A DNA stretch of 64,000 nucleotides. Origin: Bradyrhizobium sp. BR 10289. Lineage in GTDB: Bacteria > Pseudomonadota > Alphaproteobacteria > Rhizobiales > Xanthobacteraceae. The stretch is from the NCBI RefSeq assembly GCF_019455385.1, contig NZ_JACOFR010000002.1, positions 62,001-126,000 on the forward strand. The letters run 5' to 3'. Shown one piece after another: positions 52,376 through 62,063 of this stretch. Both the position numbers and the translations under genes were made by a program. Numbering within the stretch: position 1 is the stretch's first letter; every line of letters begins with the position of its first letter. Below the pieces are notes generated by a model that was given only the letters and a program-made list of their open reading frames with translations, did no database searches and was not told the DNA's origin.

Positions 52376-54202
52376 ATGTTCATGTTCCTGCGCCTTCTCG
52401 AGGGCCCCGCTATCCGACTTTGCGTCCTTGCGCTTGCGATCGGGCTGCCCGGCGGCGCGCGGGCCGAGCAGGCCCATGCCATCGCCATGCACGGCAAGCC
52501 GGCGATGCCGCCCGATTTCACTCACATGCCCTACGTCAACCCCGATGCCAGAAAGGCCGGCCGGCTGACCTGGGGCATCCTCGGAACCTTCGACAGCCTC
52601 AATCCCTTCATCGTGAAAGGATTGGCGGTGCAGCCGATCCGCAATTACGTCGTCGAGAGCCTGCTGGCGCGCGGCCAGGATGAGCCGTTCACGCTGTACG
52701 GCCTGCTCGCCAAGACAGTCGAGACCAACGACGAGCGGAGCTTCGTCACGTTCCGCCTCGATCCTCGCGCCCGTTTCTCGGACGGCAAGCCTGTTACGGC
52801 CGAGGACGTGCTGTTCTCCTGGCAGCTGCTGCGCGATCACGGCCGTCCCAACCACCGGCAATATTATGGGAAGGTCGCCAAGGCCGATGCGCCCGATCCC
52901 CTCACCGTCCGCTTCGACCTCACCGGCGCCAACGACCGCGAGCTGCCGCTGATCCTCGGGCTGATGCCGATCCTGCCCAAGCACGCGGTCGACGTCGCGA
53001 CCTTCGAGGAGACGACGCTGACCGGTCCCATTGCCTCGGGCCCGTATCGCGTCACGGCGGTGAAGCCCGGCGCCAGCGTGACGCTGACGCGCAATCCCGA
53101 TTATTGGGGCCGCGACCTGCCGATCAATCGCGGGCTCTACAATTTCGACGAGATCAGGCTCGACTATTTCCGCGAGGCCAACGGCCAGTTCGAGGCCTTC
53201 AAGCGCGGCCTCTACGATTTCCGCGTGGAGACCGAGCCGCTGCGCTGGCACGACGGCTACGATTTTCCAGCCGCCAAGACCGGCGAGGTGATCCGCGATA
53301 CCGTCAAGCCAGGGGTGCCGCAGCCGTCCGAATTCCTGGTGTTCAACACCAGACGACCGATCTTCGCCGACATCCGCGTGCGAAGAGCGCTGACGCTGCT
53401 GTTCGATTTCGAGCTGGTCAACCGCAACTATTTCTTCTCGCTCTATTCACGCGTCGCCGGCTATTTCGCAGGCTCCGAGCTGTCGGCCTATGGGAAGCCC
53501 GCCGATGCGCGCGAGCGCGAGCTGCTCAAGCCGTTCGCCGCGCAAATTCCGCCCGATATCCTGGACGGCAGCTACCACCTGCCGGTGACCGACGGTTCGG
53601 GGCGCGACCGCACCACGCTGCGGGCGGCACTGAAGCTGCTGTCGGAGGCCGGCTACGATCTCGATGGCACCGTGCTGCGCAACCGCGCGACAAAGGCTCC
53701 CTTCAGCTTCGAGATGCTGGTCACGACCCGCGATCAGGAGCGCATCGCGCTGGCCTTTCAGCGCGACCTCAAGCGCGCCGGCATCGAGGCCAGCGTGCGC
53801 GCGGTCGATCCCGTACAGTTCGACCAGCGCCGGCTCGGCTACGAGTTCGACATGATCCAGAATCGCTGGGACCAGTCGCTGTCGCCGGGCAACGAGCAGT
53901 ATTTCTATTGGGGTAGCGCGGCCGCCGACAATCCGGGCACCCGCAACTACATGGGTGCGCGGGATCCGGCGGTCGATGCCATGATCGGCGCCCTGCTGGA
54001 GGCCCGTGATCATACGGATTTTGTCTCGGCGGTGCGCGCGCTGGACCGCGCGCTGATCGCGGGCTTCTACACAATCCCCCTGTTTAACGTATCCGAGCAA
54101 TGGATCGCGCGCTGGAATCGGATAGAACGGCCGGAGGCTACCGCGCTGTCCGGCTATCTGCCGGAGACCTGGTGGTCGAAGGGACAGCCTCAAGCGAAGT
54201 GA
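52376..54202 (+). CDS. peptide-type ABC substrate-binding protein (SBP family 5)
   Basis: A 608-residue exported binding protein. Residues 1-29 are a signal peptide (LRLLEGPAIRLCVLALAIGLPGGARAEQ). The mature part is a family 5 solute-binding protein: AGRLTWGILGTFDSLNPFIVKGLAV, ARFSDGKPVTAEDVLFSWQLL near 135, TLTRNPDYWGRDLPINRGLYNFDEI, and late WDQSLSPGNEQYFYWGSAAAD. It resembles YejA-like binding proteins for peptides or microcin-type compounds. No permease or ATPase genes are near. I chose ATG 52376; GTG 52370 is possible. The next gene starts 4 bp after its stop. Confidence 0.88.
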   Translation: MFMFLRLLEGPAIRLCVLALAIGLPGGARAEQAHAIAMHGKPAMPPDFTHMPYVNPDARKAGRLTWGILGTFDSLNPFIVKGLAVQPIRNYVVESLLARGQDEPFTLYGLLAKTVETNDERSFVTFRLDPRARFSDGKPVTAEDVLFSWQLLRDHGRPNHRQYYGKVAKADAPDPLTVRFDLTGANDRELPLILGLMPILPKHAVDVATFEETTLTGPIASGPYRVTAVKPGASVTLTRNPDYWGRDLPINRGLYNFDEIRLDYFREANGQFEAFKRGLYDFRVETEPLRWHDGYDFPAAKTGEVIRDTVKPGVPQPSEFLVFNTRRPIFADIRVRRALTLLFDFELVNRNYFFSLYSRVAGYFAGSELSAYGKPADARERELLKPFAAQIPPDILDGSYHLPVTDGSGRDRTTLRAALKLLSEAGYDLDGTVLRNRATKAPFSFEMLVTTRDQERIALAFQRDLKRAGIEASVRAVDPVQFDQRRLGYEFDMIQNRWDQSLSPGNEQYFYWGSAAADNPGTRNYMGARDPAVDAMIGALLEARDHTDFVSAVRALDRALIAGFYTIPLFNVSEQWIARWNRIERPEATALSGYLPETWWSKGQPQAK

Positions 54203-54206
54203 CGCC

Positions 54207-55709
54207 GTGAACCAGCCAGCCATATCGCCGACGCTCGACACGCTGTTCCAGCGCACGCTGATGCGCCAGCCGCATGCGCCCGCGTTGCTCGACCCTCTCA
54301 ACAAGGCGCGCATCACCGGGCACCAGCCGCGGCGGATGAGCTATGCCGAAGCCGATACCGCCATCGAGGCGCTGTCGGCCTATTTCGTCGAATCAGGCCT
54401 GCCGGCCAATTCGGTCATCGCGATCCAGCTGCCCAACACGGTCGAGTTTGTGCTGACCGTGCTCGCCGCCCATCGTGCCGGCCTCGTCGTCGCCGTGCTG
54501 CCGCTGCTGTGGCGCCATGCGGAACTGACCGCCGCGCTGAACCGCACCGCGGCGCGCGCCATCGTCACCATGAGCAAGGTGGACGGCGTCAGCTATGCCG
54601 ACCTCGCAATGCATGCCGCCGCCGAGGCTTTTTCGATCCGCCATGTCTGCGGCTTCGGCACGGACCTGCCCGAGGGCATGGCCTCGCTCGACGAGGTGCT
54701 TGCCCGCCCGCCCGGCATGACGCGCGCCGTGATCCAGGACGGCCGCAAGGCGGCGATGATCTCCTTCGACGTCACCGCGGAGGGTTTTCGCCCGGTGCCG
54801 CGGCCGCATTTCAGCCTGATCGCCGGCGGGCTCGCAATGTCGCTCGAAGCCGATATTAGGCAGGGCGCAACCGTGATGACCGCGTTCACGCCGATGTCGT
54901 TCGCGGGCCTCGCCTCCTCGCTCGCGGTGTGGCTGCTCTCCGGCGGCGCCCTGGCGCTGCATCATCCGTTCGAGCACGACGTGCTGGAGCAGCAGATCAA
55001 CGAGCATGAATGCGAGGTGCTGATCGCACCGGCGCAGCTCGCGCTGCGGCTCGGCGATTCCGATCTCGCGGCGCGGATGCCGAGCTTGCGCAACGTCGTC
55101 GGCCTGTGGCGGGCGCCGGAGCAGGTCGCCGCCAGCGATGCCTGGATCGCGCCGCATGCGCCGCTCACCGACGTCTATCTGTTCGGCGAGGCCGGCCTGT
55201 TCGGCGCCCGCCGCGGCGAGGACGGCATGCCCGTGCCCGTGATGCCCGGGCCGCACGGCGCCCCGCGCGAGCAATCCGGCTCCTCGATCGCCGGCGAGAT
55301 CCTGCTGACGCCGAAGGGCACGCTCGGCCTGCGCGGTCCGATGGTGCCGATCGCGGCCTACGCGCCGCCGCAGCCGGTCGGTGACACCCTGATCGCGCAG
55401 CCGCCGCGCGACTATGTCGACACCGGCTATGCGGCGCGGCTCGACCGCCCGAGCGGCGCGATCTGCATCACCGCGCCGCCCTCCGGCATCATGGCGGTCG
55501 GCGGCTACCGCTTCCTCTCCAATGATCTCCAGGAATGGGCGCGGCGGCTCGGCCAGGGCGCCCTGCTCACCGCACTGCCCGACCGCCTCTCCGGTCACCG
55601 GCTCGCAGGCCGGGCCCAGGACAATGCCCGCGCCCGCGAGGCGCTCAACGAGCTCGGGCTTAACCCCTTGATGGTCGAGGCTTTTCGCGACCGCTCCGGG
55701 CCGGTTTGA
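54207..55709 (+). CDS. degenerate adenylate-forming (AMP-binding) protein
   Basis: A 500-residue protein with the ANL adenylating fold outline: VIAIQLPNTVEFVLTVLAAHRAGLVV near 70-95, a long middle, and VGGYRFLSNDLQEWARRLG near 432. The key motifs are altered. The P-loop (S/T-S-G-T-T-G-x-P-K-G) is replaced by MISFDVTAEGFRPVPRPHF near 187. The Y-x-T-E motif is FGEAGLFG and T-G-D is DTGYAARLD. The catalytic C-terminal Lys domain is absent. Thus it may not form acyl-AMP by the usual route. GTG 54207 starts 4 bp after the SBP stop, implying co-translation. Its role is unknown. Confidence 0.8.
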   Translation: MNQPAISPTLDTLFQRTLMRQPHAPALLDPLNKARITGHQPRRMSYAEADTAIEALSAYFVESGLPANSVIAIQLPNTVEFVLTVLAAHRAGLVVAVLPLLWRHAELTAALNRTAARAIVTMSKVDGVSYADLAMHAAAEAFSIRHVCGFGTDLPEGMASLDEVLARPPGMTRAVIQDGRKAAMISFDVTAEGFRPVPRPHFSLIAGGLAMSLEADIRQGATVMTAFTPMSFAGLASSLAVWLLSGGALALHHPFEHDVLEQQINEHECEVLIAPAQLALRLGDSDLAARMPSLRNVVGLWRAPEQVAASDAWIAPHAPLTDVYLFGEAGLFGARRGEDGMPVPVMPGPHGAPREQSGSSIAGEILLTPKGTLGLRGPMVPIAAYAPPQPVGDTLIAQPPRDYVDTGYAARLDRPSGAICITAPPSGIMAVGGYRFLSNDLQEWARRLGQGALLTALPDRLSGHRLAGRAQDNARAREALNELGLNPLMVEAFRDRSGPV

Positions 55710-55795
55710 ACGCAGTTTCGACCGATCCATTGACGCTGCATTAAGGCGACCGGACTAGATTGCGCGGCAGCTGTCGCGTGATCAGAGTTTCCTTG

Positions 55796-57019
55796 ATGTC
55801 CCAGGCGGGCCCGATCCTGTTTGTGTCCGATGCCGGTCGCCCCGCCTCCGTTGCGGCGCTGGACGAGGCCCGTCTCTTTCCCGTGGTCGACACCGACTGG
55901 GCCAGCGCGGCGCATGCGGTCGAGCAGGTGCAGCCGGCCGCGGTCCTCGCCGCGATGCATGCCGGGCATGAACCGCATCTGGCATTGCTCGCAAAGAAGA
56001 TCGCGCAGCAATTGCCTTACCTTCCCTTCGTCGCGCTGGATGCGCCGGGCATGCTGCCCCCCAATGCCCTGCCCTTCGCGTCACGCGGCGGTCAGCCCGA
56101 TCGCCTGAGCGGCCGCTTACGCGCCGCACTGCGCGTCCGCACGCTACACGCGACCGTGCTGCGCCGGTTGCCGGAGGTGACAGTCACCGTGCCGGAAGCC
56201 GATCCGTCGCGTGATGCCACGGTGCTGCTGATCGGCCGCGGCGCGGCCTATCCTGCGCTCTCCGTCGCGCTCGGCGAGCGCGTCGGTGTCGTCGGCGCAC
56301 TCTCGATCGAGGCCGCGGCCAAACATCTCAACACCCGCGACCTCGACGGTGTCGTGCTCGCCGAAGGTTTTACCGCGCGCGTGATCGATGCCTTCCTCAC
56401 GGTGCTGGCTGAGGACACCCGCTTCCGCAGCCTGCCCGTCATCGTCACCGCGCACCAGCTGGTGCAGAGCTACGACCTGCCCAATCTCGAGCTGATTGCG
56501 GGCGAGCCGGCGAAGATTGCGGCCAACGCACTGCCGCTGATCCGTCAGCATGCGATGGAAGCGCAGCTGAGCCGCACGCTGCGTTCGATCGATGCCGGCG
56601 GCTGGCTCGATCCGCGCAGCGGTCTGCTGACGGCGGAAGCCTTTGCGCGCGATTTCGCCAAGGCAGTCGAGCAGGCGCTCGCCCGCGGCGGCGGCCTGTC
56701 GGTGGCGCGCTTCGCCTTCGATCCCAACAATCCGCGCGCCCAGCTCGATGCCGCGCGCATCCTGAGCCGCCTGATGCGGCAGATGGATTTTGGCGCGGCC
56801 CAGAAGGACGGCTCGGTGATCGTCGTGTTCGCCGAGACCGATTTCCGCACGGCGCACATGATCGCCCGCCGCCTCTCGGCGGTGATGCGTCACACCTCCA
56901 ACGGCAAGCACGAGATGCGCAGCGATCCCGTCGTCAGCGTGGATTCGCTGTCGCCGTCGGACACTGCGCGCTCGCTGCTGGCGCGGCTGTCAGCCGACGC
57001 GTCGCGGGCGGCGTCGTAA
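55796..57019 (+). CDS. response-regulator-like protein with degenerate GGDEF domain
   Basis: A 407-residue soluble protein. The N-terminal half has two receiver-like folds (ILFVSDAGRPASVAALDEA, then VLLIGRGAAYPALSVALGERVGVVGALSIEAAAKHL) without an obvious phospho-Asp environment. Residues 260-400 match a GGDEF layout: LDPRSGLLTAEAFARDFAKAVEQAL (D-x-L-T-G-L variant), VARFAFDPNN, and RLMRQMDFGAAQKDGSVIVVFAETDF, where GGDEF is replaced by KDGSV. It is therefore unlikely to make cyclic di-GMP. Similar proteins act in rhizobial or Caulobacter-type cell-cycle or signalling control. The start at 55796 is the best Met. Confidence 0.75.
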   Translation: MSQAGPILFVSDAGRPASVAALDEARLFPVVDTDWASAAHAVEQVQPAAVLAAMHAGHEPHLALLAKKIAQQLPYLPFVALDAPGMLPPNALPFASRGGQPDRLSGRLRAALRVRTLHATVLRRLPEVTVTVPEADPSRDATVLLIGRGAAYPALSVALGERVGVVGALSIEAAAKHLNTRDLDGVVLAEGFTARVIDAFLTVLAEDTRFRSLPVIVTAHQLVQSYDLPNLELIAGEPAKIAANALPLIRQHAMEAQLSRTLRSIDAGGWLDPRSGLLTAEAFARDFAKAVEQALARGGGLSVARFAFDPNNPRAQLDAARILSRLMRQMDFGAAQKDGSVIVVFAETDFRTAHMIARRLSAVMRHTSNGKHEMRSDPVVSVDSLSPSDTARSLLARLSADASRAAS

Positions 57020-57030
57020 CCACAACCGCG

Positions 57031-57130
57031 CTGCCGTAGGGTGGGCAAAGGCGCGTAGCGCCGTGCCCACCATTTGTCTCTATAGCGCGAGAATGCGTGG
57101 GCACGCTTCGCTTTGCCCACCCTACGGCAG
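57031..57130. repeat. 100-bp palindromic repeat of the GTAGGGTGGGCAAAG type
   Basis: Bases 57031-57050 (CTGCCGTAGGGTGGGCAAAG) are exactly complementary to 57111-57130. Inner modules (GCGTAGCG, GTGCCCAC and GTGGGCACGC) add more pairing. This repeat type is scattered in many Bradyrhizobium and other proteobacterial genomes. It occupies the whole gap between two convergent genes. Confidence 0.85.
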
Positions 57131-57134
57131 CTCG

Positions 57135-58328
57135 CTAGCCGCTGCCCTTTGTCCCAGACTGCGCGTTGGTCGCCATCGCCGGCACCGGCGCAGGCGCAGC
57201 CAGGAGGAAGCCCACGGCCTCGTTCAGCAATTCGTGGGCGCGGTCGACGATGTCATCCAGCGACATGGTCTTGGCGAACATGCGCTGCGCTTCGGCCAGC
57301 AGCTGCTCGCGGGTCGGCATGCTGGCCAGACGCAGATCGGCACGGTGGTGCAGCTGAACCAGCGTGTCGCGGACCGACAATTCGGTCTCGTGGAGCGACG
57401 TCCTGATCGCATGCGCGATGTGTTCGGGGTTGAAGCGGGCGGCAAGCTGCTCGGCGGCCTGCTTGACCACGCGCGATCCGAGCCGATGCTCATTGCGCAG
57501 GACCAGCCGCGGCGGCGTCTTCAAATCCCGGACGATTCCGCACCAGGACAGGGCCACCAGGATGTAATAGGTCAGATCGATCTCGTACCAATAGAAGCCC
57601 TGCCGGGCGCTGGCCTGGTAGGCGTGGTGATTGTTGTGCCAGCCCTCGCCCATGGTGAAGAAGGCGAGCAGCCAGTTATTGCGAGAGTCATCGCCGGTCA
57701 CATAACGCCTGCGGCCGTGCACATGCGCGAGGGAGTTGATGCAGAACGTGGCGTGATAGACCAACACGGTGCTCCAGAGAAAGCCGACCACGAGGCCCGA
57801 CCATCCGGCGACAAGGAAGCAGAGACCCGCGAGCACGAAGGCCGGCAGAAGCTCCAGCCTGTGCAGCCACATCAGCTCGGGATAGGCCGCAAGGTCCGAC
57901 ACTTTCACGAGGTCGGTCGCATCATGCTGCCGGTAGAAGATCCAGCCGAGGTGGCTGTACAGAAAACCCTTGTGGCGGGGCGAATGCACATCATGCGCGG
58001 TGTCGGAATGCAGATGATGATGGCGATGCTTGGCGGCCCACCACAGCACGCTCTTCTGCGCGCTGCTCTGGGCGAGGCACGCCAGGACGAACTGAAACAC
58101 CCGGCTGGTCGCGTAGGCGCGGTGCGAGAAATAGCGGTGATAGCCGGCCGTGATTCCGAACATCCGCAACCAGTACAGACCGACGCAAAGGCTCACGGCC
58201 GACCACGAGATGCCCGACCAGATCGCCGCGACGCAACCGGCGTGGACCAGCACGAACGGCAGGACCTGCGGATACATGACGTCATCGTGTTCGTCGTTGT
58301 CCGGGCCTGAACCGATATTGATAGACAC
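57135..58328 (-). CDS. acyl-CoA fatty acid desaturase
   Basis: A 397-residue membrane di-iron desaturase. Histidine boxes are GYHRYFSHRAY (HxxxxH) near 67, KHRHHHLHSD (HxxHH) near 104, and GEGWHNNHHAY (HxxHH) near 234. Two pairs of spans are seen (YPQVLPFVLVHAGCVAAIW; ELLPAFVLAGLCFLVAGWSGLVVGFLWST). It introduces a delta-9-type double bond in acyl chains using reduced ferredoxin or a cytochrome. The C-terminal 100 residues are a helical extension (LVQLHHRADLRLASMPTREQLLAEAQRMF). I chose GTG 58328 with GAGG nine bases upstream; TTG 58343 is the other option. Confidence 0.92.
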   Translation of the reverse strand: MSINIGSGPDNDEHDDVMYPQVLPFVLVHAGCVAAIWSGISWSAVSLCVGLYWLRMFGITAGYHRYFSHRAYATSRVFQFVLACLAQSSAQKSVLWWAAKHRHHHLHSDTAHDVHSPRHKGFLYSHLGWIFYRQHDATDLVKVSDLAAYPELMWLHRLELLPAFVLAGLCFLVAGWSGLVVGFLWSTVLVYHATFCINSLAHVHGRRRYVTGDDSRNNWLLAFFTMGEGWHNNHHAYQASARQGFYWYEIDLTYYILVALSWCGIVRDLKTPPRLVLRNEHRLGSRVVKQAAEQLAARFNPEHIAHAIRTSLHETELSVRDTLVQLHHRADLRLASMPTREQLLAEAQRMFAKTMSLDDIVDRAHELLNEAVGFLLAAPAPVPAMATNAQSGTKGSG

Positions 58329-58361
58329 GCGCGAGAACCTCAACTGTTGCAGTGGCGGCTA

Positions 58362-58396
58362 CAAAAAACCCGCGGCCGGTAAACCAGTCGCGGGTT
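58362..58396 (-). terminator. intrinsic terminator for mfd
   Basis: On the minus strand AACCCGCG (58396-58389) pairs with CGCGGGTT (58374-58367), followed by TTTTG. It lies 149 bp after the mfd stop. It also sits just upstream of the desaturase start. Confidence 0.75.
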
Positions 58397-58544
58397 GCAC
58401 GAACCAGGAGTTTTTTGGCGGGCCGATTCGTCCGGCCCACGCTCGACGCACCGAACATGGTCGCTGTTCGGTCATTCCGCAAGTGGCCATATGTCGCTGT
58501 TTCCGAGCCGGGCGCACTCCGCCGGCCCCGGAATACTACGGCCC

Positions 58545-61500
58545 CTACGCCGCCTTCTTGCTCTGCGCCAGTTGCGCCAGCTGCCGCATGATCTCCGTGG
58601 TACCGGCGAGACGCTCTTCGGGCGTTTCCCAATCCTGCAGGAAGACCACCTTCATGTCGGGGCGCACCTTGGCAGCCTGGCCATAGCTGCGGATGAACGA
58701 CACCAGACGATCCGGATAGGCGAAGGAATTGTCCTGGAAGACGATGACGGCGCCCTTCGGACCGGCATCGATCTTCTCGACATTGGCCTGCCTGCAGAAC
58801 GCCTTGATGGCGGCGACCTTGAACAGGTAGCGCACCTCGTCCGGCAAGACGCCAAAGCGGTCGCGCATCTCGGCGCCGAAATTCTCGATCTCCTCCTCGG
58901 TGTCGAGATCGGCAAGCCGCCGGTACAGCGACAGCCGCACCGAGAGATCGCCGACATAGTCCTCCGGGATCAGCACGGGCATGCCGATGGTGATCGACGG
59001 CGACCAGCGGTCCGCGGCCGGCTCGGCGACGCCGGCCTTGAGGTTGACGATCGCCTCCTCCAGCATCGATTGATAGAGCTCGAAGCCGACCTCCTTGATG
59101 TGGCCGGACTGCTCCTCGCCGAGCAGATTGCCGGCGCCGCGAATGTCGAGGTCGTGGGACGCGAGCTGGAAGCCCGCGCCCAGCGTCTCCAACGATTGCA
59201 GCACGGTGAGGCGGCGCTCGGCCTGCGCGGTGATCTTCTGTTGCGCCGGCAGCGTGAACAGCGCGTAGGCCCGCAGCTTGGACCGGCCGACGCGGCCGCG
59301 CAGCTGATAGAGCTGGGCGAGGCCGAACATGTCGGCGCGATGCACGATCAGCGTGTTGGCGTTCGGAATGTCGAGGCCGGATTCGACGATCGTGGTCGAC
59401 AGCAGGATGTCGAACTTGCCGTCGTAGAACGCGGTCATGATGTCCTCGATCACGGCGGGCGGCATCTGGCCGTGCGCGACCGCGACCTTCATCTCCGGAA
59501 CGTTCTTGTCGAGGAAGTCCTTGACCTCGGCGAGGTCGTCGATACGCGGCACCACGTAGAACGCCTGGCCGCCGCGATAGCGCTCGCGGAGCAGCGCCTC
59601 GCGGATCATCAGGGGATCGTGCGGGGCGACGAAGGTGCGGACCGCAAGACGGTCGACCGGGGGCGAAGCGATGATCGAGAGCTCGCGGACACCGGTGAGC
59701 GCCAGTTGCAGCGTGCGCGGGATCGGCGTTGCCGACAGCGTCAGTACATGCACCTCGGACCGCAGCGCCTTCAGCCGCTCCTTGTGGGTGACGCCAAAAT
59801 GCTGCTCCTCGTCGACGATGACGAGGCCGAGATCGCGGAACTTGATGGTCTTGCCGAGCAACGCATGGGTGCCGACGACGATGTCGACGGACCCGTCGGC
59901 GATGCCCTTCTTGACCTCATTGAGCTGTTTTGTCGGGATCAGGCGCGAGGCTTGCGCGACGTTGACCGGAAAGCCTTTGAAGCGCTCGCTGAATGTACGG
60001 TAGTGCTGGCGCGCCAGCAGCGTGGTCGGCACCACGACGGCCACCTGCTTGCCGTCGAGCGCGACGGCGAACGCTGCGCGCAGCGCCACCTCGGTCTTGC
60101 CGAAGCCAACGTCGCCGCAGATCAGCCGGTCCATCGGACGGCCGAGCTCGAGGTCCTTCAGCGTGGATTCGATCGCGCCCAGCTGATCTTCGGTCTCGTC
60201 ATAAGGGAAGCGTGCGCAGAACTCGTCGTACAGGCCCTGCTGCACCGGCAGTTTGGGCGCCTCATGCAGATGGCGCGCAGCGGCGATCTTGATCAGCTCG
60301 CCCGCGATCTCGCGGATGCGGTTCTTGAGCTTGGCCTTGCGCGTCTGCCAGCCGGAGCCGCCGAGGCGATCCAGCTCGACCGTGGTCTGGTCGGAGCCGT
60401 AGCGCGACAACAGCTCGATGTTCTCGACAGGGAGAAACAGCTTCGTCTCGGCCGCATAATGCAGCTCGAGGCAGTCATGCGGCGCGCCAGCAACGTCGAG
60501 CGTCTGCAGGCCGACGAAGCGGCCGATGCCGTGGTCAACGTGGACGACGATGTCGCCGGCGGTGAGGCTCGTCACCTCGGAGATGAAATTGTCGAGCTTG
60601 CGGCTGGCCTTGCGCGGCCGCACCAAACGGTCGCCGAGAATGTCCTGCTCGCTGATGACAGCGATCTCGTCGGTCTCGAAACCGCTTTCGAGGCCGAGCA
60701 CGGCCAGCATGGTCTCGTTGCGCGGGGTCGCCTGCACCGTGCGCCAGGCATTGACGCTGGTGGTGTGGGTCAGCTTGTGGTCGCGCAGCATCGAATTCAT
60801 GCGGTCGCGGGAGCCTTCGCTCCAGAGCGCGATCACCACCTTCTTGCGCTGGGCCTGCAGGGCCATGACGTGGCTGACGACGGACTCGAACACGTTGACC
60901 GTGGTGTCGTTACGCTCCGGCGCGAAGTCGCGGCCCTTGCGTGCGCCGGCATCGACGACGCTGGTGCCGTCGGTCGGTACCGAGAATGGCGTCAGCCGCG
61001 CCAACGGGACGTCACTGATCCGCTTGGTCCATTCCGCATCGGTGAGATAGAGTCGGTCGGGCGGCAGCGGCTTGTAGATGGCGCCGCCGCCGGGATGCTC
61101 CATCGCCTCGCGGCGGGCCTCGTAATAGTCCTGGATCTGCTTGAAGCGCTCGCGGACGGCGTCCTCGGCCTGCGGCTCGATCGCGACGGTTGCGCCTTGC
61201 AGATAGTCGAACAGCGTGTCCATCCGGTCCTGGAACAGCGGCAACCAGTGCTCCATGCCGGGATGGCGGCGGCCTTCGCTGACGGCCTCGTACAGCGCAT
61301 CGTCGCGCTCGGGCGCGCCGAACTCGGCGACATAGCCCATGCGGAAACGCCTGATGGTGTCGGTGACGAGCTGGAATTCGGAGATCGGCACCAGATCGAG
61401 CGAGCGCATGTCGAGCAGCGTGCGCTGGGTCTCGGCATCGAAGCTGCGGATCGATTCCAGGCTGTCGCCGAAAAAGTCGAAACGCACGGGCTGCTCGAGG

Positions 61501-62063
61501 CCTGCCGGAAACAGGTCGAGGATGCCGCCGCGCACGGCGTATTCGCCGGGCTCGCGCACGGTCGAGGAGCGGTTGTAGCCGTTGTGCTCCAGCCAGGCGA
61601 CGATGGTGTCCATCGGCACGACATTGCCGGGGGCGACCGACAGCGCCTGCGCCGCCACGAGCTCGCGCGCGGGTACGCGCTGCACCACGGCGTTCACCGT
61701 CGTCAGCACGATCAGCGGCTTGTCGCTGCCGGTCAGCGCGGCAAGCCGCGCCAGCGTAGTCAGGCGTTGCGCCAGAATGCCGCCATGCGGCGAGACGCGG
61801 TCATAGGGCTGGCAGTCCCAGGCCGGAAAGGTCAGCACCGGCAGGTCGGGCGCGAAGAATTGCAACGCGCGTTCGAGCTGCTGCATGCGTGCGCCGTCGC
61901 GGCAGACCACGGCCAGACTGACGGCCGGCTTCTTCGGCCGTGCCGCAAGCGCGCGCGCCAGATCGGAGACCACGAGGCCCTCGGCGCCCTCCGCGACATT
62001 GGCAAGCGTCAGCGCGCGGCCGGGCGTGAGCAGCTCGGCCGGCGACTTCATCCCCTGCTTCAT
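58545..62063 (-). CDS. mfd: transcription-repair coupling factor Mfd
   Basis: Mfd displaces stalled RNA polymerase and recruits UvrA. The 1172-residue length is full. The N-terminal UvrB-like part (to about 400) includes VLTFPAWDCQPYDRVSP. The RNA-polymerase-interacting CarD/RID domain is at about 500-570 (GDIVVHVDHGIGRFVGLQTL). The translocase domain has Walker A GDVGFGKTEVALRAAF near 655, DEEQHFGVTHKE, and LSATPIPRTLQLAL, and the TRG motif follows. Its ATG overlaps the sdhE stop (ATGA). Confidence 0.98.
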   Translation of the reverse strand: MKQGMKSPAELLTPGRALTLANVAEGAEGLVVSDLARALAARPKKPAVSLAVVCRDGARMQQLERALQFFAPDLPVLTFPAWDCQPYDRVSPHGGILAQRLTTLARLAALTGSDKPLIVLTTVNAVVQRVPARELVAAQALSVAPGNVVPMDTIVAWLEHNGYNRSSTVREPGEYAVRGGILDLFPAGLEQPVRFDFFGDSLESIRSFDAETQRTLLDMRSLDLVPISEFQLVTDTIRRFRMGYVAEFGAPERDDALYEAVSEGRRHPGMEHWLPLFQDRMDTLFDYLQGATVAIEPQAEDAVRERFKQIQDYYEARREAMEHPGGGAIYKPLPPDRLYLTDAEWTKRISDVPLARLTPFSVPTDGTSVVDAGARKGRDFAPERNDTTVNVFESVVSHVMALQAQRKKVVIALWSEGSRDRMNSMLRDHKLTHTTSVNAWRTVQATPRNETMLAVLGLESGFETDEIAVISEQDILGDRLVRPRKASRKLDNFISEVTSLTAGDIVVHVDHGIGRFVGLQTLDVAGAPHDCLELHYAAETKLFLPVENIELLSRYGSDQTTVELDRLGGSGWQTRKAKLKNRIREIAGELIKIAAARHLHEAPKLPVQQGLYDEFCARFPYDETEDQLGAIESTLKDLELGRPMDRLICGDVGFGKTEVALRAAFAVALDGKQVAVVVPTTLLARQHYRTFSERFKGFPVNVAQASRLIPTKQLNEVKKGIADGSVDIVVGTHALLGKTIKFRDLGLVIVDEEQHFGVTHKERLKALRSEVHVLTLSATPIPRTLQLALTGVRELSIIASPPVDRLAVRTFVAPHDPLMIREALLRERYRGGQAFYVVPRIDDLAEVKDFLDKNVPEMKVAVAHGQMPPAVIEDIMTAFYDGKFDILLSTTIVESGLDIPNANTLIVHRADMFGLAQLYQLRGRVGRSKLRAYALFTLPAQQKITAQAERRLTVLQSLETLGAGFQLASHDLDIRGAGNLLGEEQSGHIKEVGFELYQSMLEEAIVNLKAGVAEPAADRWSPSITIGMPVLIPEDYVGDLSVRLSLYRRLADLDTEEEIENFGAEMRDRFGVLPDEVRYLFKVAAIKAFCRQANVEKIDAGPKGAVIVFQDNSFAYPDRLVSFIRSYGQAAKVRPDMKVVFLQDWETPEERLAGTTEIMRQLAQLAQSKKAA

